A DNA stretch of 14,111 nucleotides from JAOZTV01 sp965371805 (GTDB lineage: Bacteria > Acidobacteriota > Aminicenantia > UBA2199): the NCBI GenBank assembly GCA_965371805.1, contig CBDUZW010000091.1, positions 1 to 14,111 of the forward strand, written 5' to 3'. This document shows, piece after piece, positions 1 to 8,697 of the stretch. The position numbers and the translations under genes are program-made. Within the stretch, counting starts at the first letter, position 1. Each line of letters opens with the position of its first letter. The notes below the pieces were generated by a model. It saw nothing but the letters and a program-made list of their open reading frames with translations. It was not told the DNA's origin and made no database searches.

Positions 1-49
1 TATGGTGATTAAAAATTCTTTTAAATCTAATATGTTATGGACTCGTACA
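1..49 (+). repeat. Left arm of 49-bp perfect inverted repeat
   Basis: Bases 1-49 are identical to the reverse complement of 14060-14108; position p matches 14109-p with no mismatch across 49 bases. Both arms point inward, one towards tnaA and the other towards the GDPD-family gene. Similarity stops abruptly after the GTAC at 45-48 plus one base. The arm is AT-rich and holds a 19-codon ATG frame (2-61) that continues past the repeat, but with no Shine-Dalgarno site. It could be the edge of a multicopy element lying outside the window, a true inverted repeat, or an assembly effect. Confidence 0.9.
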
Positions 50-210
50 CTGAATTGCTGAAAAGATATATATGTGTTAATATATTATAATGAAAAAGAA
101 TGATATATTTTATTTTTCAAAAAGAATCGTTGTCGCTGTACCACCATTCTAAATTTTTATATCTTTAATACAATATCACAAAAAAAAACATACAAACATA
201 GGAGAATTAC

Positions 211-1587
211 ATGAATTTACCATACGCAGAACCATTTAAGGCAAAAACTATTGAGACAATAAAAACTACAAGCAGAGAGGAAAGAGAAAAATATATAAAA
301 GAGGCTGATTATAATTTATTTAAATTAAAAAGTGATTATGTATTTATTGATCTTTTAACTGATTCAGGGACCGGAGCAATGAGTGATAAACAATGGTCAC
401 AGATGATGATAGGGGATGAAAGCTATGCAGGAGCCCGATCTTTTCATAAGTTAAAGGATAAGGTAAAAGAGTTACTGGGATTTGAATATTTTCTGCCCAC
501 TCATCAGGGAAGAGCAGCTGAGAATGTTCTTTTTTCAGCGACTATAAAAGATGGTGATATTATTCCTGGAAACACTCATTTTGACACAACCAAAGGCCAT
601 ATTGAATTTAGAAAGGCAAAGGCAGTTGACTGTACTATTGATGAAGCATTTGATTCAAAAATATCCCATCCATTTAAAGGGAATATTGATCTGAAAAAAC
701 TTGAGACAGTTTTTGATAATCACCCGATAGAAAAAATTCCTTTTGTTGTTTTGACCGTAACCTGTAATTCCGGTGGGGGTCAACCTGTGTCAATGAAAAA
801 TATTAACGCTGTTTCAGATCTATGCAAAAAGAGAGGTACGAAACTGTTTATCGATGGTGCAAGATTTGCAGAAAATGCATATTTTATCAAAGTAAGAGAA
901 AAAGGCTATGAAGATAAGACAATAAAAGAGATAGTAAAAGAGATGTTTTCTGATGTTGATGGTATGACAATGAGCAGTAAAAAGGACGCTATTGTTAATA
1001 TGGGTGGTTTTATTGGATTAAAGGATGAAGAACTTTTTAAAAAAGCGAGTGTATTCAATATTGTATTTGAAGGTTTTATCACATATGGTGGAATGAGCGG
1101 AAGAGATATGGAAGCATTGGCACAGGGATTAGATGAGGGAACAGAATTTGCATATCTCGAATCAAGGATAAGGCAGGTAAGGTATCTAGGTGAAAAATTA
1201 AATGAATATGGTATCCCTGTATTAGAACCGATTGGAGGTCATGCTGTTTTTATTGACGCAAAGAAGTTTTTCCCAAATGTTCCTCAAAGTGAATTTTCAG
1301 CACAACTTCTAGGAGTTGAATTATATATTGAAGGTGGTGTTAGAGCAGTAGAGATTGGTACAATTCTAGCAGACAGGGATCCTGAAACAAGAGAAAACAG
1401 ATTTCCAGAGTTGGAATTATTAAGACTTGCAATTCCAAGAAGAGTTTATTCTGATAATCATATGAACTATATCGCAGCGGCCTTAAAAAATGTTTATGAT
1501 AGAAGGGAAAATATAAAAAAAGGATTAAAGATCATTGAAGAAGCACCGATCATGAGACATTTTACAGTAAAACTTGAAAGAATCTAG
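211..1587 (+). CDS. tnaA: Tryptophanase (tryptophan indole-lyase)
   Basis: PLP-dependent cytoplasmic enzyme that splits L-tryptophan into indole, pyruvate and ammonia. At 458 aa it has the full length of the tryptophanase/tyrosine phenol-lyase family. The PLP lysine is in MSSKKD (Lys258, second K), and the cofactor-binding Asp215 and Arg218 are in IDGARFAEN. Three positions separate the two activities. Asp125 (FDTTKGH) corresponds to the tryptophanase Asp where tyrosine phenol-lyase has Thr124. Ile382 (RAVEIG) replaces the phenol-lyase Arg381. His450 (RHFT) matches the tryptophanase His463 rather than the phenol-lyase Phe448. All three favour tryptophanase. The start is set by AGGAG six bases upstream (200-204). 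No tryptophan permease and no convincing TnaC-type leader are visible. The gene stands alone, converges on the rluD-family gene and ends in a hairpin terminator. Confidence 0.95.
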   Translation: MNLPYAEPFKAKTIETIKTTSREEREKYIKEADYNLFKLKSDYVFIDLLTDSGTGAMSDKQWSQMMIGDESYAGARSFHKLKDKVKELLGFEYFLPTHQGRAAENVLFSATIKDGDIIPGNTHFDTTKGHIEFRKAKAVDCTIDEAFDSKISHPFKGNIDLKKLETVFDNHPIEKIPFVVLTVTCNSGGGQPVSMKNINAVSDLCKKRGTKLFIDGARFAENAYFIKVREKGYEDKTIKEIVKEMFSDVDGMTMSSKKDAIVNMGGFIGLKDEELFKKASVFNIVFEGFITYGGMSGRDMEALAQGLDEGTEFAYLESRIRQVRYLGEKLNEYGIPVLEPIGGHAVFIDAKKFFPNVPQSEFSAQLLGVELYIEGGVRAVEIGTILADRDPETRENRFPELELLRLAIPRRVYSDNHMNYIAAALKNVYDRRENIKKGLKIIEEAPIMRHFTVKLERI

Positions 1588-1621
1588 GAATTCATTCAGA
1601 TATACAAAAGATATATTTAAT

Positions 1622-1646
1622 GTAGGGGCGTACGCTCTTACTTTTT
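1622..1646 (+). terminator. Rho-independent terminator of tnaA
   Basis: An 8-bp stem, GTAGGGGC against GCTCTTAC (two G-U pairs), encloses a GTAC tetraloop at 1630-1633 and is followed at once by TTTTT (1642-1646). It lies 35 bases after the tnaA stop. It overlaps the last codons and stop of the convergent rluD-family gene (stop 1638-1640). On the minus strand no T-run follows directly, so it should act mainly on tnaA transcripts. Confidence 0.65.
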
Positions 1647-2552
1647 GGAATTAAGGAAATTGATTTTCTCTGAAAAGTGTTCAGGCAGGGGACAGGATAC
1701 TGAAATCTCTTCCTCTGTTATAGGATGTATAAATTCCATTTTTGAAGCATGAAGAAACATATGTGTCTCTTCATCTCTTTTTCCATAAGTTTTATCTCCA
1801 ATGATCGGAGTTTTCTGATGAGCCATATGTACTCTCAACTGATGAGTTCTTCCTGTCTTTGGATATAATTCTAAAAGAGCAAATTTATCGAATGATTCTT
1901 TTAAGGAGTAATCTGTGATTGCATCTCTTGCGGTTTCATCATCCGAGACGACATATTTCGTTTTACTTTTTTTACTTTTGTCTATAGAGAGGTCAATAGT
2001 CGCATTTAAAAATCTTGGCTTGCTGTGAGTTATTGCAGTATAGGTTTTCTGCATCTCTCTTTTTCTAAATTTTTCCTGAAGAAGTTCCATAGCTATCTGG
2101 TTTTTTGCAAGAATTAAAATTCCTGTTGTATCTTTGTCTAATCTATGTACAATTCCCGGACGGTCTGTATCAGGAATATCTTTTATTCCTGGATAGTAAT
2201 ACAAAAAAATGTCCATTATGGTTTCTTTTCTTATTCCACTTCCAGGATGAACTAATATTCCTGATGGTTTGTTTATAATTAAGATATGATCATCTTCATA
2301 TAATTTTTCCAGTTCAATTTTTGGGATATACCCTTCGCTAAAAGGTTTTTTTTTTGTAATATGGATTACTACCTTATCCATTTCTTCTACAGGCAGATTT
2401 TTCTTTTGGGCAATTTTCCCATTTATGCTCACTTTTTCATCTAGAATTATCTTTGATATTTCAGATCGCGAAAGCTCTTCTATGCTTTCATTTAAAAAGA
2501 CATCGAGCCGCTTATAGAAAGACTTTGCTTTAAACTTCAGTATTTTTTCCAA
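1638..2552 (-). CDS. rluD: RluA/RluD-family 23S rRNA pseudouridine synthase
   Basis: Converts uridine to pseudouridine in RNA, most likely in large-subunit rRNA. The 304-aa protein has an N-terminal S4 RNA-binding domain (about residues 15-65) and then the catalytic domain. The catalytic motif HRLDKDTTG (136-144) carries Asp139, the RluD nucleophile position. GRTHQLRVHM (234-243) is the conserved RluA-family third motif. The start is TTG at 2552, with AAGGA five bases upstream. It overlaps the last 23 bases of lgt in another frame, which points to translational coupling. It is the last gene of the ileS-lspA-lgt-rluD operon; a pseudouridine synthase next to lspA is a common bacterial arrangement. 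The family is secure. The exact target site (RluD versus other RluA-type enzymes) is inferred from length and S4 architecture. Confidence 0.92.
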   Translation of the reverse strand: MEKILKFKAKSFYKRLDVFLNESIEELSRSEISKIILDEKVSINGKIAQKKNLPVEEMDKVVIHITKKKPFSEGYIPKIELEKLYEDDHILIINKPSGILVHPGSGIRKETIMDIFLYYYPGIKDIPDTDRPGIVHRLDKDTTGILILAKNQIAMELLQEKFRKREMQKTYTAITHSKPRFLNATIDLSIDKSKKSKTKYVVSDDETARDAITDYSLKESFDKFALLELYPKTGRTHQLRVHMAHQKTPIIGDKTYGKRDEETHMFLHASKMEFIHPITEEEISVSCPLPEHFSEKINFLNSKK

Positions 2553-3354
2553 TTTTTTCCTTCTTATCCTTTAAAATGAAATATAAACTTATTGCAATGA
2601 TCATTCCAATAATACTTATAAACTGTGAGGTGGATATACTTGTCAGAGGGTGATTTAAACCACCAAATACATATCCTCTGTCAATATCTCCTCTGAAATA
2701 CTCTACACAGAATCTAATTATTGAATAATTAAACATATAAAGAGTAAATATTTCGCCTTCAAATCTTTTCTTTTTAAATTTATACATTAAAATTAGAACC
2801 ACAAAATTTGCTAAGTTTAAAAAAGCTTCAAATAATTGTACTGGATATCTAGGTAATAATTGACCGGCATTTGGAAGTAGATGGTTATCTTTTGGGAAAG
2901 TGACTGCTATCGAACATCCCTCGGCAACAGATCCATAACAACATCCAGCTGAGAAACATCCAAGTCTTCCAAAAAAATGTCCCAGAGCAAGTGATGGAGC
3001 GACTATATCGCCAATTATTCTAAATTTTAATTTATGTTTTCTTATAAACCAAATTGCAAAAATACCTCCAAATATTAATCCTCCATAAAAAACACCTCCT
3101 TCAAAGAGAAGATTTTTAAAATGAGAGAGATCACTTAGATAATAATTTGTGTTTTGCAGGAATAAGAAAAGTTTTGCACCAAGCAAACCTGAAATAAGTG
3201 AGTAGAACATAAAATCTGAAAATACTTTTAAATCCAATCCCTTTTTTTTTGCAAGATTGAGGCTTAGGATTATGGCGAGTAATACGCCTATTGCTAACAA
3301 AAAACCATAAGTTGGGATTGTAATTGGACCAATTTTTATTAATACTGGAAACAT
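2530..3354 (-). CDS. lgt: Prolipoprotein diacylglyceryl transferase
   Basis: Inner-membrane enzyme that moves a diacylglyceryl group from phosphatidylglycerol to the lipobox cysteine of prolipoproteins, the step before LspA cleavage. The 274-aa protein is strongly hydrophobic with about seven membrane segments. Recognisable Lgt features are the N-terminal PTYGFLLAIG (Tyr16), GGVFYGGLIFG (86-96), the signature GRLGCFSAGCCYG (129-141), YPVQLFEA (170-177) and EYFRGD (218-223). The signature is the Cys-rich variant: the E. coli Asn146 and Glu151 positions are Cys133 and Cys138, and the E. coli His103 position is Tyr90. This form seems common in lineages distant from enterobacteria, so activity is still expected. 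AAGGAG lies five bases before the ATG. It sits between lspA (53-bp gap) and the rluD-family gene (23-bp overlap), so the lipoprotein-maturation genes are together. Confidence 0.93.
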   Translation of the reverse strand: MFPVLIKIGPITIPTYGFLLAIGVLLAIILSLNLAKKKGLDLKVFSDFMFYSLISGLLGAKLFLFLQNTNYYLSDLSHFKNLLFEGGVFYGGLIFGGIFAIWFIRKHKLKFRIIGDIVAPSLALGHFFGRLGCFSAGCCYGSVAEGCSIAVTFPKDNHLLPNAGQLLPRYPVQLFEAFLNLANFVVLILMYKFKKKRFEGEIFTLYMFNYSIIRFCVEYFRGDIDRGYVFGGLNHPLTSISTSQFISIIGMIIAISLYFILKDKKEKIGKNTEV

Positions 3355-3407
3355 TTTTTCTCCTTATTGAGTAAAATTAAGTAATTTCATTCCACTCTTT
3401 CATGCTT

Positions 3408-3902
3408 TTAAAACTGTGGACATTTTCCTTTCCATACTGATATAACCAGGATGAAAACACCGATTGATATAAAACTATCTGCTACATTGAATACAGGCCA
3501 GTGGTATTTAAAGATAATAAAATCAAAAAAATCAACTACAAAACCCTGTGAGATCCTGTCTATTATATTACCAATTGCACCGCCAAGAACAAAAGCCAAT
3601 CCGAATAATTCATATTTACATTCATTTTTCAGTTTTAGAAAAAAAAATGAAATGATTATCAGAGTAACTAATGCTAAAACAGTAATGATAGTAGGGATTA
3701 TTGAGTTTGATTGTTTTGAAAACAATCCCCATACTGCACCATCATTCTTTACATATGTCAGGTTAAAGAACGATTTAATTAATCTTATACTCTCACCTTC
3801 AACAAATTTGGATTTTATTACAAATTTTGATATCTGATCAGTTATTAAAATTATCCCTATTATAAGAAAATATAATTTTTTGTCTTTAAGATTTAGTTTC
3901 AA
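3408..3902 (-). CDS. lspA: Lipoprotein signal peptidase (signal peptidase II)
   Basis: Membrane aspartyl protease that removes the signal peptide from diacylglyceryl-modified prolipoproteins. The 164-aa length is typical. Motifs in order are the first membrane helix ending ITDQISK (20-26), NLTYVKNDGAVWG (47-59), GGAIGNIIDR (107-116) with catalytic Asp115, and FNVADSFISIG (138-148) with catalytic Asp142. Four membrane segments are visible. The start is TTG at 3902, set by AAGGAG seven bases upstream. It overlaps the ileS 3' end by 17 bases: the ileS tail reads through this start in another frame, which suggests coupled translation. It works directly downstream of Lgt, encoded next in the same operon. 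Confidence 0.95.
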   Translation of the reverse strand: MKLNLKDKKLYFLIIGIILITDQISKFVIKSKFVEGESIRLIKSFFNLTYVKNDGAVWGLFSKQSNSIIPTIITVLALVTLIIISFFFLKLKNECKYELFGLAFVLGGAIGNIIDRISQGFVVDFFDFIIFKYHWPVFNVADSFISIGVFILVISVWKGKCPQF

Positions 3903-6669
3903 TATCCATCTCCTTTACAGTATCATAACATCTTGGACAGAGTTCTGAGTATTTATTTGAAGATGATTCGTCTTCAAAATAATTCCAACATCTTGGACAC
4001 TTATTTCCTGTTGATTTTAATACACTTATTGATTCTTCTTTTCCTTTCTTTACGTTTATTTTTGCAATTACAAGTATTTCTTTAAAGAGAGATATGTTTT
4101 TTGTGATTAAATCAAAATCTTTTTCAACTGCAGTTATCTCAATTACAGCCTCAAGAGAATCTCCTATGATTTTCTCATTTCTTGTTTCTTCAATCTCTTT
4201 TAGAATTCTATCTTTTATTTGTAATATGTTTTCCCATTTTTCTTCATCAATTTGATTCTGATACTGTTTTTCAACTTCAGGGAAAATTTCCAAATGAACA
4301 GATTCTTCCTTTTCTGAAAAATCAGGAAGATATCCCCAAACTTCCTCAGAGGTAAAAGAGAGGATAGGAGCTAATAATAATACAGATTCTTTTAATAATT
4401 TGTAGATTACAGTCAGAGCTGATTTTTTCTCAATACTTGAAGCTGGATGACAATATAATATATCTTTAATAAAATTAAGATAGAAAGCACTTAAATCTTT
4501 GGTCATGAAGTTAGAAATAGTATGATATATTGTATGATATTCGTAGTTTTTGTAACAATTTAATATTTTTTCCTTCACTATTTGAAGTCTTCCTAATGTA
4601 TATAAATCAACTTCTCTTAGCTGATCGCTTGAAACCATGTCTTTTTGAGGGTCGAATTCAGCAATAACTCCAAGCATAAAACGCCAGGTATTTCTGATTT
4701 TACGATAGCTTTCGGTTACCCTTGATATTACCTCATTACCCAGTTTAATATCTTCTCTATAGTTCACCATTGCAACCCAGAGCCTCAAGATTTCAGCACC
4801 TTTTTTTTCAATAATACTCTGAGGGCTGATTACATTGCCCATTGATTTTGACATTGCTTTTCCCTTTGCATCAAGCGCCCATCCATGAGTAATTACAGTC
4901 TTATAAGGAGCAATACCTCTATCACTTACACTTACAAGTAATGATGAGTGGAACCATCCTCTATATTGATCGCCACCTTCTAAATACAGGTCAGCAGGGA
5001 ATTGATGTCTTTCATAGTTATCCAGTATATTATATGATGAACCGGATTCAAACCAAACGTCTATAATGTCTTTACCTTTATCGAAATTTTCACTTCCACA
5101 TTTTGAACATTTTGTCCCCTTTGGAAGGAATTCGCTAATATCTTTTTCATACCATGAGTTTGAACCGTGTGTAAGAAAAATTTCCTGAACAGTTTCAATT
5201 GCTTTTTCATCTAAACGGTATTCACCACAATCTTTACAGAAGAAAACAGGAATCGGAACTCCCCAATCTCTCTGTCTGGAAATACACCAGTCAGGTCTGT
5301 TTGCTACCATATTTGAAATTCTTTCCTCACCCCATGTTGGAAGCCAGTTTGCTTTTTTAATTTCCCTTAAAGCTTTGACTCTAAGTTCTGCTGTATCAAT
5401 TGAAATAAACCATTGTTCTGTTGCTCTGTATATAACAGGTTTTTTACATCTCCAGCAATGCGGGTAGGAGTGTTCAATCTCTTCTGTATAGACAAGTCTG
5501 TCATTTGCAACCAGGTCTTCAATTATCTCCTGATTCGCAGCAAATATCTTTTTTCCCTCATATTTTCCGGTTGTTTCATCAAATTTCCCACCAGGTCCAA
5601 CAGGGGAGTATATTTCAAGACCATATTCGAGACCTGCTCGATAATCATCTTCACCATGACCAGGAGCTGTGTGAACACATCCGGTACCTGCATCAAGAGT
5701 AACATAATCAGTATTGATCATTAAAGAATCTCTATCATAGAGCGGGTGTTCTGTATTGAGTCCTTTAAGGTCAACTCCCTTAAATTCCTTTAAAATTTTA
5801 TACTCGCCTTTCATGATTTCAGCAAGTACAGGTATAAGTTTATTTGCTGCAATATATAGTTCTCCATTAACTTCAAATAATGAATAATCAAAATCCTGAT
5901 GCACGGCAATTGCCAGATTAGCCGGAATTGTCCATGGAGTTGTCGTCCATATTAATACAAAAATGTCTCTGTCTTTATGTTCACTTAGTAATTCAGGAAT
6001 ATCCTTTAAACGGAATTTTACGTAGATAGAAGGAGATTTATGGTTTGCATACTCTACTTCTGCTTCTGCAAGAGCTGTTCTACAGGAGTTACACCAGTAA
6101 ACGGGTCTTTTTTTTCTTATTACATTTCCCTTTTTTACAAATGAGTTAAATGCTTTAATAATTCCTGCTTCATAAACAGGGTCAATAGTTGTATAGGGAT
6201 TTTCCCAATCACCAAGAATGCCCAGTCTCTTAAATTCATCTTTTTGTATCTGAAGATAGCCTTCAGCATAAGTTCTGCATTTTTCTCTTACTTCAATTAT
6301 ATTCATCTCACGCTTTTTCTTTCCAAGCTTCTTGTCAACCATGTGCTCAATAGGAAGGCCGTGACAATCCCACCCGGGTACATATGGAGCTAAAAAGCCT
6401 CCCATGCTTTTGGATTTAACAATGAAATCTTTTAATATTTTATTTAATGCATGACCTAAATGAATGTTTCCGTTTGCATATGGAGGGCCATCATGAAGAA
6501 TATATTTTTTCGCATCTTTCCTTTTATTTAAGATCATTTCATAAAGATTCTTATTATTCCACTCATTTAAAATTGCCGGTTCCTTAATATTTAATTGAGC
6601 TTTCATAGGAAAACCTGTCTTAGGAAGATCTAATGTATCTTTCCATTTTACTTTCTTTTCTTCGTCCAT
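3886..6669 (-). CDS. ileS: Isoleucyl-tRNA synthetase
   Basis: Class I aminoacyl-tRNA synthetase that charges tRNA-Ile in the cytoplasm. The full-length 927-aa protein has the HIGH-type motif HLGH (70-73) within DGPPYANGNIHLGH and the CP1 editing-domain landmarks TTTPWTIPAN (242-251) and GHGEDDY (337-343). The KMSKS loop appears as AMSKS (605-609). The C-terminal zinc finger has CPRC at 891-894 and 911-914, so this is the bacterial zinc-containing type. Its ATG has GGAG seven bases upstream. It is the first gene of the operon and overlaps lspA. No T-box leader is visible: only about 95 bases separate it from the start of the divergent transcript region. A weak promoter is listed separately. 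Confidence 0.97.
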   Translation of the reverse strand: MDEEKKVKWKDTLDLPKTGFPMKAQLNIKEPAILNEWNNKNLYEMILNKRKDAKKYILHDGPPYANGNIHLGHALNKILKDFIVKSKSMGGFLAPYVPGWDCHGLPIEHMVDKKLGKKKREMNIIEVREKCRTYAEGYLQIQKDEFKRLGILGDWENPYTTIDPVYEAGIIKAFNSFVKKGNVIRKKRPVYWCNSCRTALAEAEVEYANHKSPSIYVKFRLKDIPELLSEHKDRDIFVLIWTTTPWTIPANLAIAVHQDFDYSLFEVNGELYIAANKLIPVLAEIMKGEYKILKEFKGVDLKGLNTEHPLYDRDSLMINTDYVTLDAGTGCVHTAPGHGEDDYRAGLEYGLEIYSPVGPGGKFDETTGKYEGKKIFAANQEIIEDLVANDRLVYTEEIEHSYPHCWRCKKPVIYRATEQWFISIDTAELRVKALREIKKANWLPTWGEERISNMVANRPDWCISRQRDWGVPIPVFFCKDCGEYRLDEKAIETVQEIFLTHGSNSWYEKDISEFLPKGTKCSKCGSENFDKGKDIIDVWFESGSSYNILDNYERHQFPADLYLEGGDQYRGWFHSSLLVSVSDRGIAPYKTVITHGWALDAKGKAMSKSMGNVISPQSIIEKKGAEILRLWVAMVNYREDIKLGNEVISRVTESYRKIRNTWRFMLGVIAEFDPQKDMVSSDQLREVDLYTLGRLQIVKEKILNCYKNYEYHTIYHTISNFMTKDLSAFYLNFIKDILYCHPASSIEKKSALTVIYKLLKESVLLLAPILSFTSEEVWGYLPDFSEKEESVHLEIFPEVEKQYQNQIDEEKWENILQIKDRILKEIEETRNEKIIGDSLEAVIEITAVEKDFDLITKNISLFKEILVIAKINVKKGKEESISVLKSTGNKCPRCWNYFEDESSSNKYSELCPRCYDTVKEMDIETKS

Positions 6670-6717
6670 AACTTTTCTCCGTATTTTTTTAAATGTATTA
6701 AAGTATTTTAATCACCA

Positions 6718-6746
6718 ATTTTCGCTCATTTCTCCCTTTTAGTCAA
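6718..6746 (-). promoter_or_regulatory. Candidate promoter of the ileS operon
   Basis: On the minus strand, TTGACT (6746-6741) is followed 17 bases later by GAAAAT (6723-6718). The -35 matches consensus at 5 of 6 positions and the -10 at only 4 of 6. It lies about 50 bases upstream of the ileS ATG, a suitable place for the operon promoter, but the poor -10 keeps this tentative. Confidence 0.35.
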
Positions 6747-6817
6747 GGCAGGACAAGTGATTTGTGTTTGAAAATGAAATAAATATTGAGGGGATTTTCT
6801 ATAGATCTTTAAATTCA

Positions 6818-6826
6818 TGCTATAAT
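6818..6826 (+). promoter_or_regulatory. Extended -10 promoter of the muiA-like gene
   Basis: TGCTATAAT is a perfect extended -10 element (TG-n-TATAAT). No good -35 hexamer is seen at 16-18 bases, as often holds for extended -10 promoters. A transcript beginning near 6833 would exclude the upstream GTG at 6764 and supports the ATG at 6857 as the start. Confidence 0.6.
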
Positions 6827-6843
6827 ATATTTATATTATATTC

Positions 6844-6849
6844 AGGAGG
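6844..6849 (+). promoter_or_regulatory. Strong ribosome binding site deciding the muiA-like start
   Basis: AGGAGG lies seven bases before the ATG at 6857. The frame stays open upstream to a GTG at 6764 that has no such site, so 6857 is preferred. Confidence 0.8.
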
Positions 6850-6856
6850 CCTTATC

Positions 6857-8575
6857 ATGATTTACAGAGTAAAAAAGTATTTGGGATTTATCTTAACTTT
6901 TATTTTGATTTGTGGAGTGATTTATACTGACACAATTAGCACTAAGAAGAAAAATCAGAATAGAACCAATCTGAATTCAAGGATAATGGAGGTAACCGTT
7001 TTCCCTGACAGGGCTCTTGTTATTCGTACAGGTACAAAATTTTTATCCAGAGGTGAGCACATTTTATATTTTGATAAACTACCTGAGCTTATTGATGAAA
7101 ATAGTGTACAGGTTAAAGGAAAAGGGGCTGCAGTTCTTAGGGAGGTAAGTGTCAAAAAAATACGATTCAAAAAAATCCCTATAAAAAAAATAAAAGAATT
7201 ATTTGAAAAGAAACAAAATCTGGAAGAGCAACTTCAGGTGCTGGAACATAAAGAAGATCAGGTGGAAAAAGAGAAAGAATTTCTGGAAAAAATCACAAGA
7301 AAATTAACAGGAGTTACAGAAAAATCCCAACCTACAGAATTAAATCCTGATAAATGGATAAAAATGGTAGCTTTCTATCGTTCCAAACTGGAGGCACTTG
7401 ATAAGGAAATTTTTGAAACCGAAAAATTGAAAAAAAAACTGAATAAAGAACAGAAACAGATCGAATGGAAAATTGAAGATATGGAAGAGTTAAAGGAACA
7501 ACTGAAATATAAGGTGATAGTAAAAGTATTTATGAAAAAAGAAGGAGAGTTAAAATTAAATCTCTCTTATTTTGTTTCTGGTCCAAAATGGGTTCCTGTA
7601 TTTGATATTCATGTGAATTCTGAAGAAAAACTGATGAAACTAAAATATCAGGCTTTTATTAAACAAAATACAGGCGAAGACTGGACCAATGTTAAGCTTA
7701 AACTTTCTACTGCTAAACCTGCTTTAGGAGCAAAACACCCTGCTCTTTCCCTATGGTATATTGGTTATCAGTCACCAAAAAAGACTTACAGAAAAGTAAA
7801 AAATAAAATAGATACTAGGTTCTCAAGTGCGGAAAATGTGTTTTCTGTGGATGGGGTTAATGCTACAAATCTAAGAAATGAAAAAAATGAATCTATGGAT
7901 ATAGAAGAGGAATTTGCAGCAGTAGAAGCAGGTTCAACCGTTGTTGCTTTTGTTATTAGTGGTAAAAATACTATTAGAAGCAATAAGTCTAAGCATAAGT
8001 TAACTATTATGACTAAAAAATTACCTATTCAATTCCGTTATTCAACTATACCAAAACTCAAAAAATATGCTTATTTAAAGGCTCAGATTATAAATAATAC
8101 AAATTATCCTCTCTTGCCCGGAAAAAGTTCTGTTTTTCTGAATAATAATTTTATTTCTAATTCAGAATTGAGTTTTGCTGCTGTAAATCAAAAATTCTGG
8201 ACATTCCTTGGGGTTGATGAAGGAATTCGAATTAAGTATAATATTACGAAACCTTTTAATGAAAATAAGGGATTATTCAAGAAGAAAAACAAATTAACTT
8301 ATAAACGTTCTATTATAATAGAATATAATAAAAATAAGCAGGAAGAATTATTGGTTCGGGATCAGATACCAATTTCAAATGATGAATCAATTAAGATTAA
8401 TTTGATAGAACCTAAAATAGATTCTACAAATCCCTTTATTAAATTTAATAAAAGGAATAGAAATAATATAGAATGGCTTCTAAAACCAAAACCCGGTGAA
8501 AAAATAAAAATTAATCTTAAGTTTTCTATTGAATATCCAAGAGACAAAAAATTAAAGGGTCATATGATACGATAA
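6857..8575 (+). CDS. MuiA-like DUF4140/DUF4139 domain protein, exported
   Basis: Function is not established; the family is often labelled 'mucoidy inhibitor MuiA-like'. With the start at 6857 the protein is 572 aa. A basic N-terminus and one hydrophobic stretch (about residues 8-23) form a signal peptide or membrane anchor, so it probably works outside the cytoplasm. A DUF4140-type region follows (about 44-104, with VTVFPDRALV and the DKLPELIDENSVQV stretch). Next is a long Lys/Glu-rich coiled coil (about 110-225), then the DUF4139 region (about 234-564), which opens with VSGPKWVPVFDIHV and has GEDWTNVKLKLSTAKP. The layout and length fit the family. It is divergent from ileS, 122 bases before the receiver gene, and has its own promoter. 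It appears to be a single-gene unit and no partner is obvious. Confidence 0.8.
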   Translation: MIYRVKKYLGFILTFILICGVIYTDTISTKKKNQNRTNLNSRIMEVTVFPDRALVIRTGTKFLSRGEHILYFDKLPELIDENSVQVKGKGAAVLREVSVKKIRFKKIPIKKIKELFEKKQNLEEQLQVLEHKEDQVEKEKEFLEKITRKLTGVTEKSQPTELNPDKWIKMVAFYRSKLEALDKEIFETEKLKKKLNKEQKQIEWKIEDMEELKEQLKYKVIVKVFMKKEGELKLNLSYFVSGPKWVPVFDIHVNSEEKLMKLKYQAFIKQNTGEDWTNVKLKLSTAKPALGAKHPALSLWYIGYQSPKKTYRKVKNKIDTRFSSAENVFSVDGVNATNLRNEKNESMDIEEEFAAVEAGSTVVAFVISGKNTIRSNKSKHKLTIMTKKLPIQFRYSTIPKLKKYAYLKAQIINNTNYPLLPGKSSVFLNNNFISNSELSFAAVNQKFWTFLGVDEGIRIKYNITKPFNENKGLFKKKNKLTYKRSIIIEYNKNKQEELLVRDQIPISNDESIKINLIEPKIDSTNPFIKFNKRNRNNIEWLLKPKPGEKIKINLKFSIEYPRDKKLKGHMIR

Positions 8576-8642
8576 AAGAATTTAATATTGTAAACTGAAA
8601 TATAAGTAAATTTACTAGTAGAAACCCAAATTACTTATTAGT

Positions 8643-8671
8643 TTGACTTTTTAAATTTAGAACAATATAAT
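8643..8671 (+). promoter_or_regulatory. Sigma70-type promoter of the receiver/GGDEF gene
   Basis: TTGACT (8643-8648), a 17-base spacer and TATAAT (8666-8671) give 11 of 12 consensus matches. The predicted transcript start is near 8678, leaving a leader of about 20 bases with ATAAGG (8685-8690) seven bases before the ATG at 8698. Confidence 0.8.
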
Positions 8672-8697
8672 GTTTCTTTATGACATAAGGTATAAAT

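Noticed and set aside
2..61. A 19-codon ORF with a Trp codon at position 13, also considered as a TnaC-like leader
   Set aside because: Most of it lies in the 49-bp end repeat and also occurs upstream of the unrelated GDPD-family gene, so it is not a tnaA-specific leader. No ribosome site is seen.
90..152. A 20-codon ORF upstream of tnaA ending in VAVPPF, considered as a TnaC-like leader peptide
   Set aside because: It has no tryptophan codon, no Shine-Dalgarno site, and its ATG overlaps a TATAAT-like sequence. The proline pair near the stop is suggestive but not enough.
211..1587. Tyrosine phenol-lyase instead of tryptophanase
   Set aside because: The phenol-lyase residues Thr124, Arg381 and Phe448 are replaced by Asp125, Ile382 and His450, the tryptophanase pattern.
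6670..6763. T-box or other riboswitch upstream of ileS
   Set aside because: The leader is too short, and no T-box sequence or specifier hairpin can be seen.
8602..8638. Imperfect inverted repeat after the muiA-like gene as a terminator
   Set aside because: The stem is almost all A-T with a bulge and a 14-base loop, and the T-run starts ten bases later, overlapping the downstream promoter.
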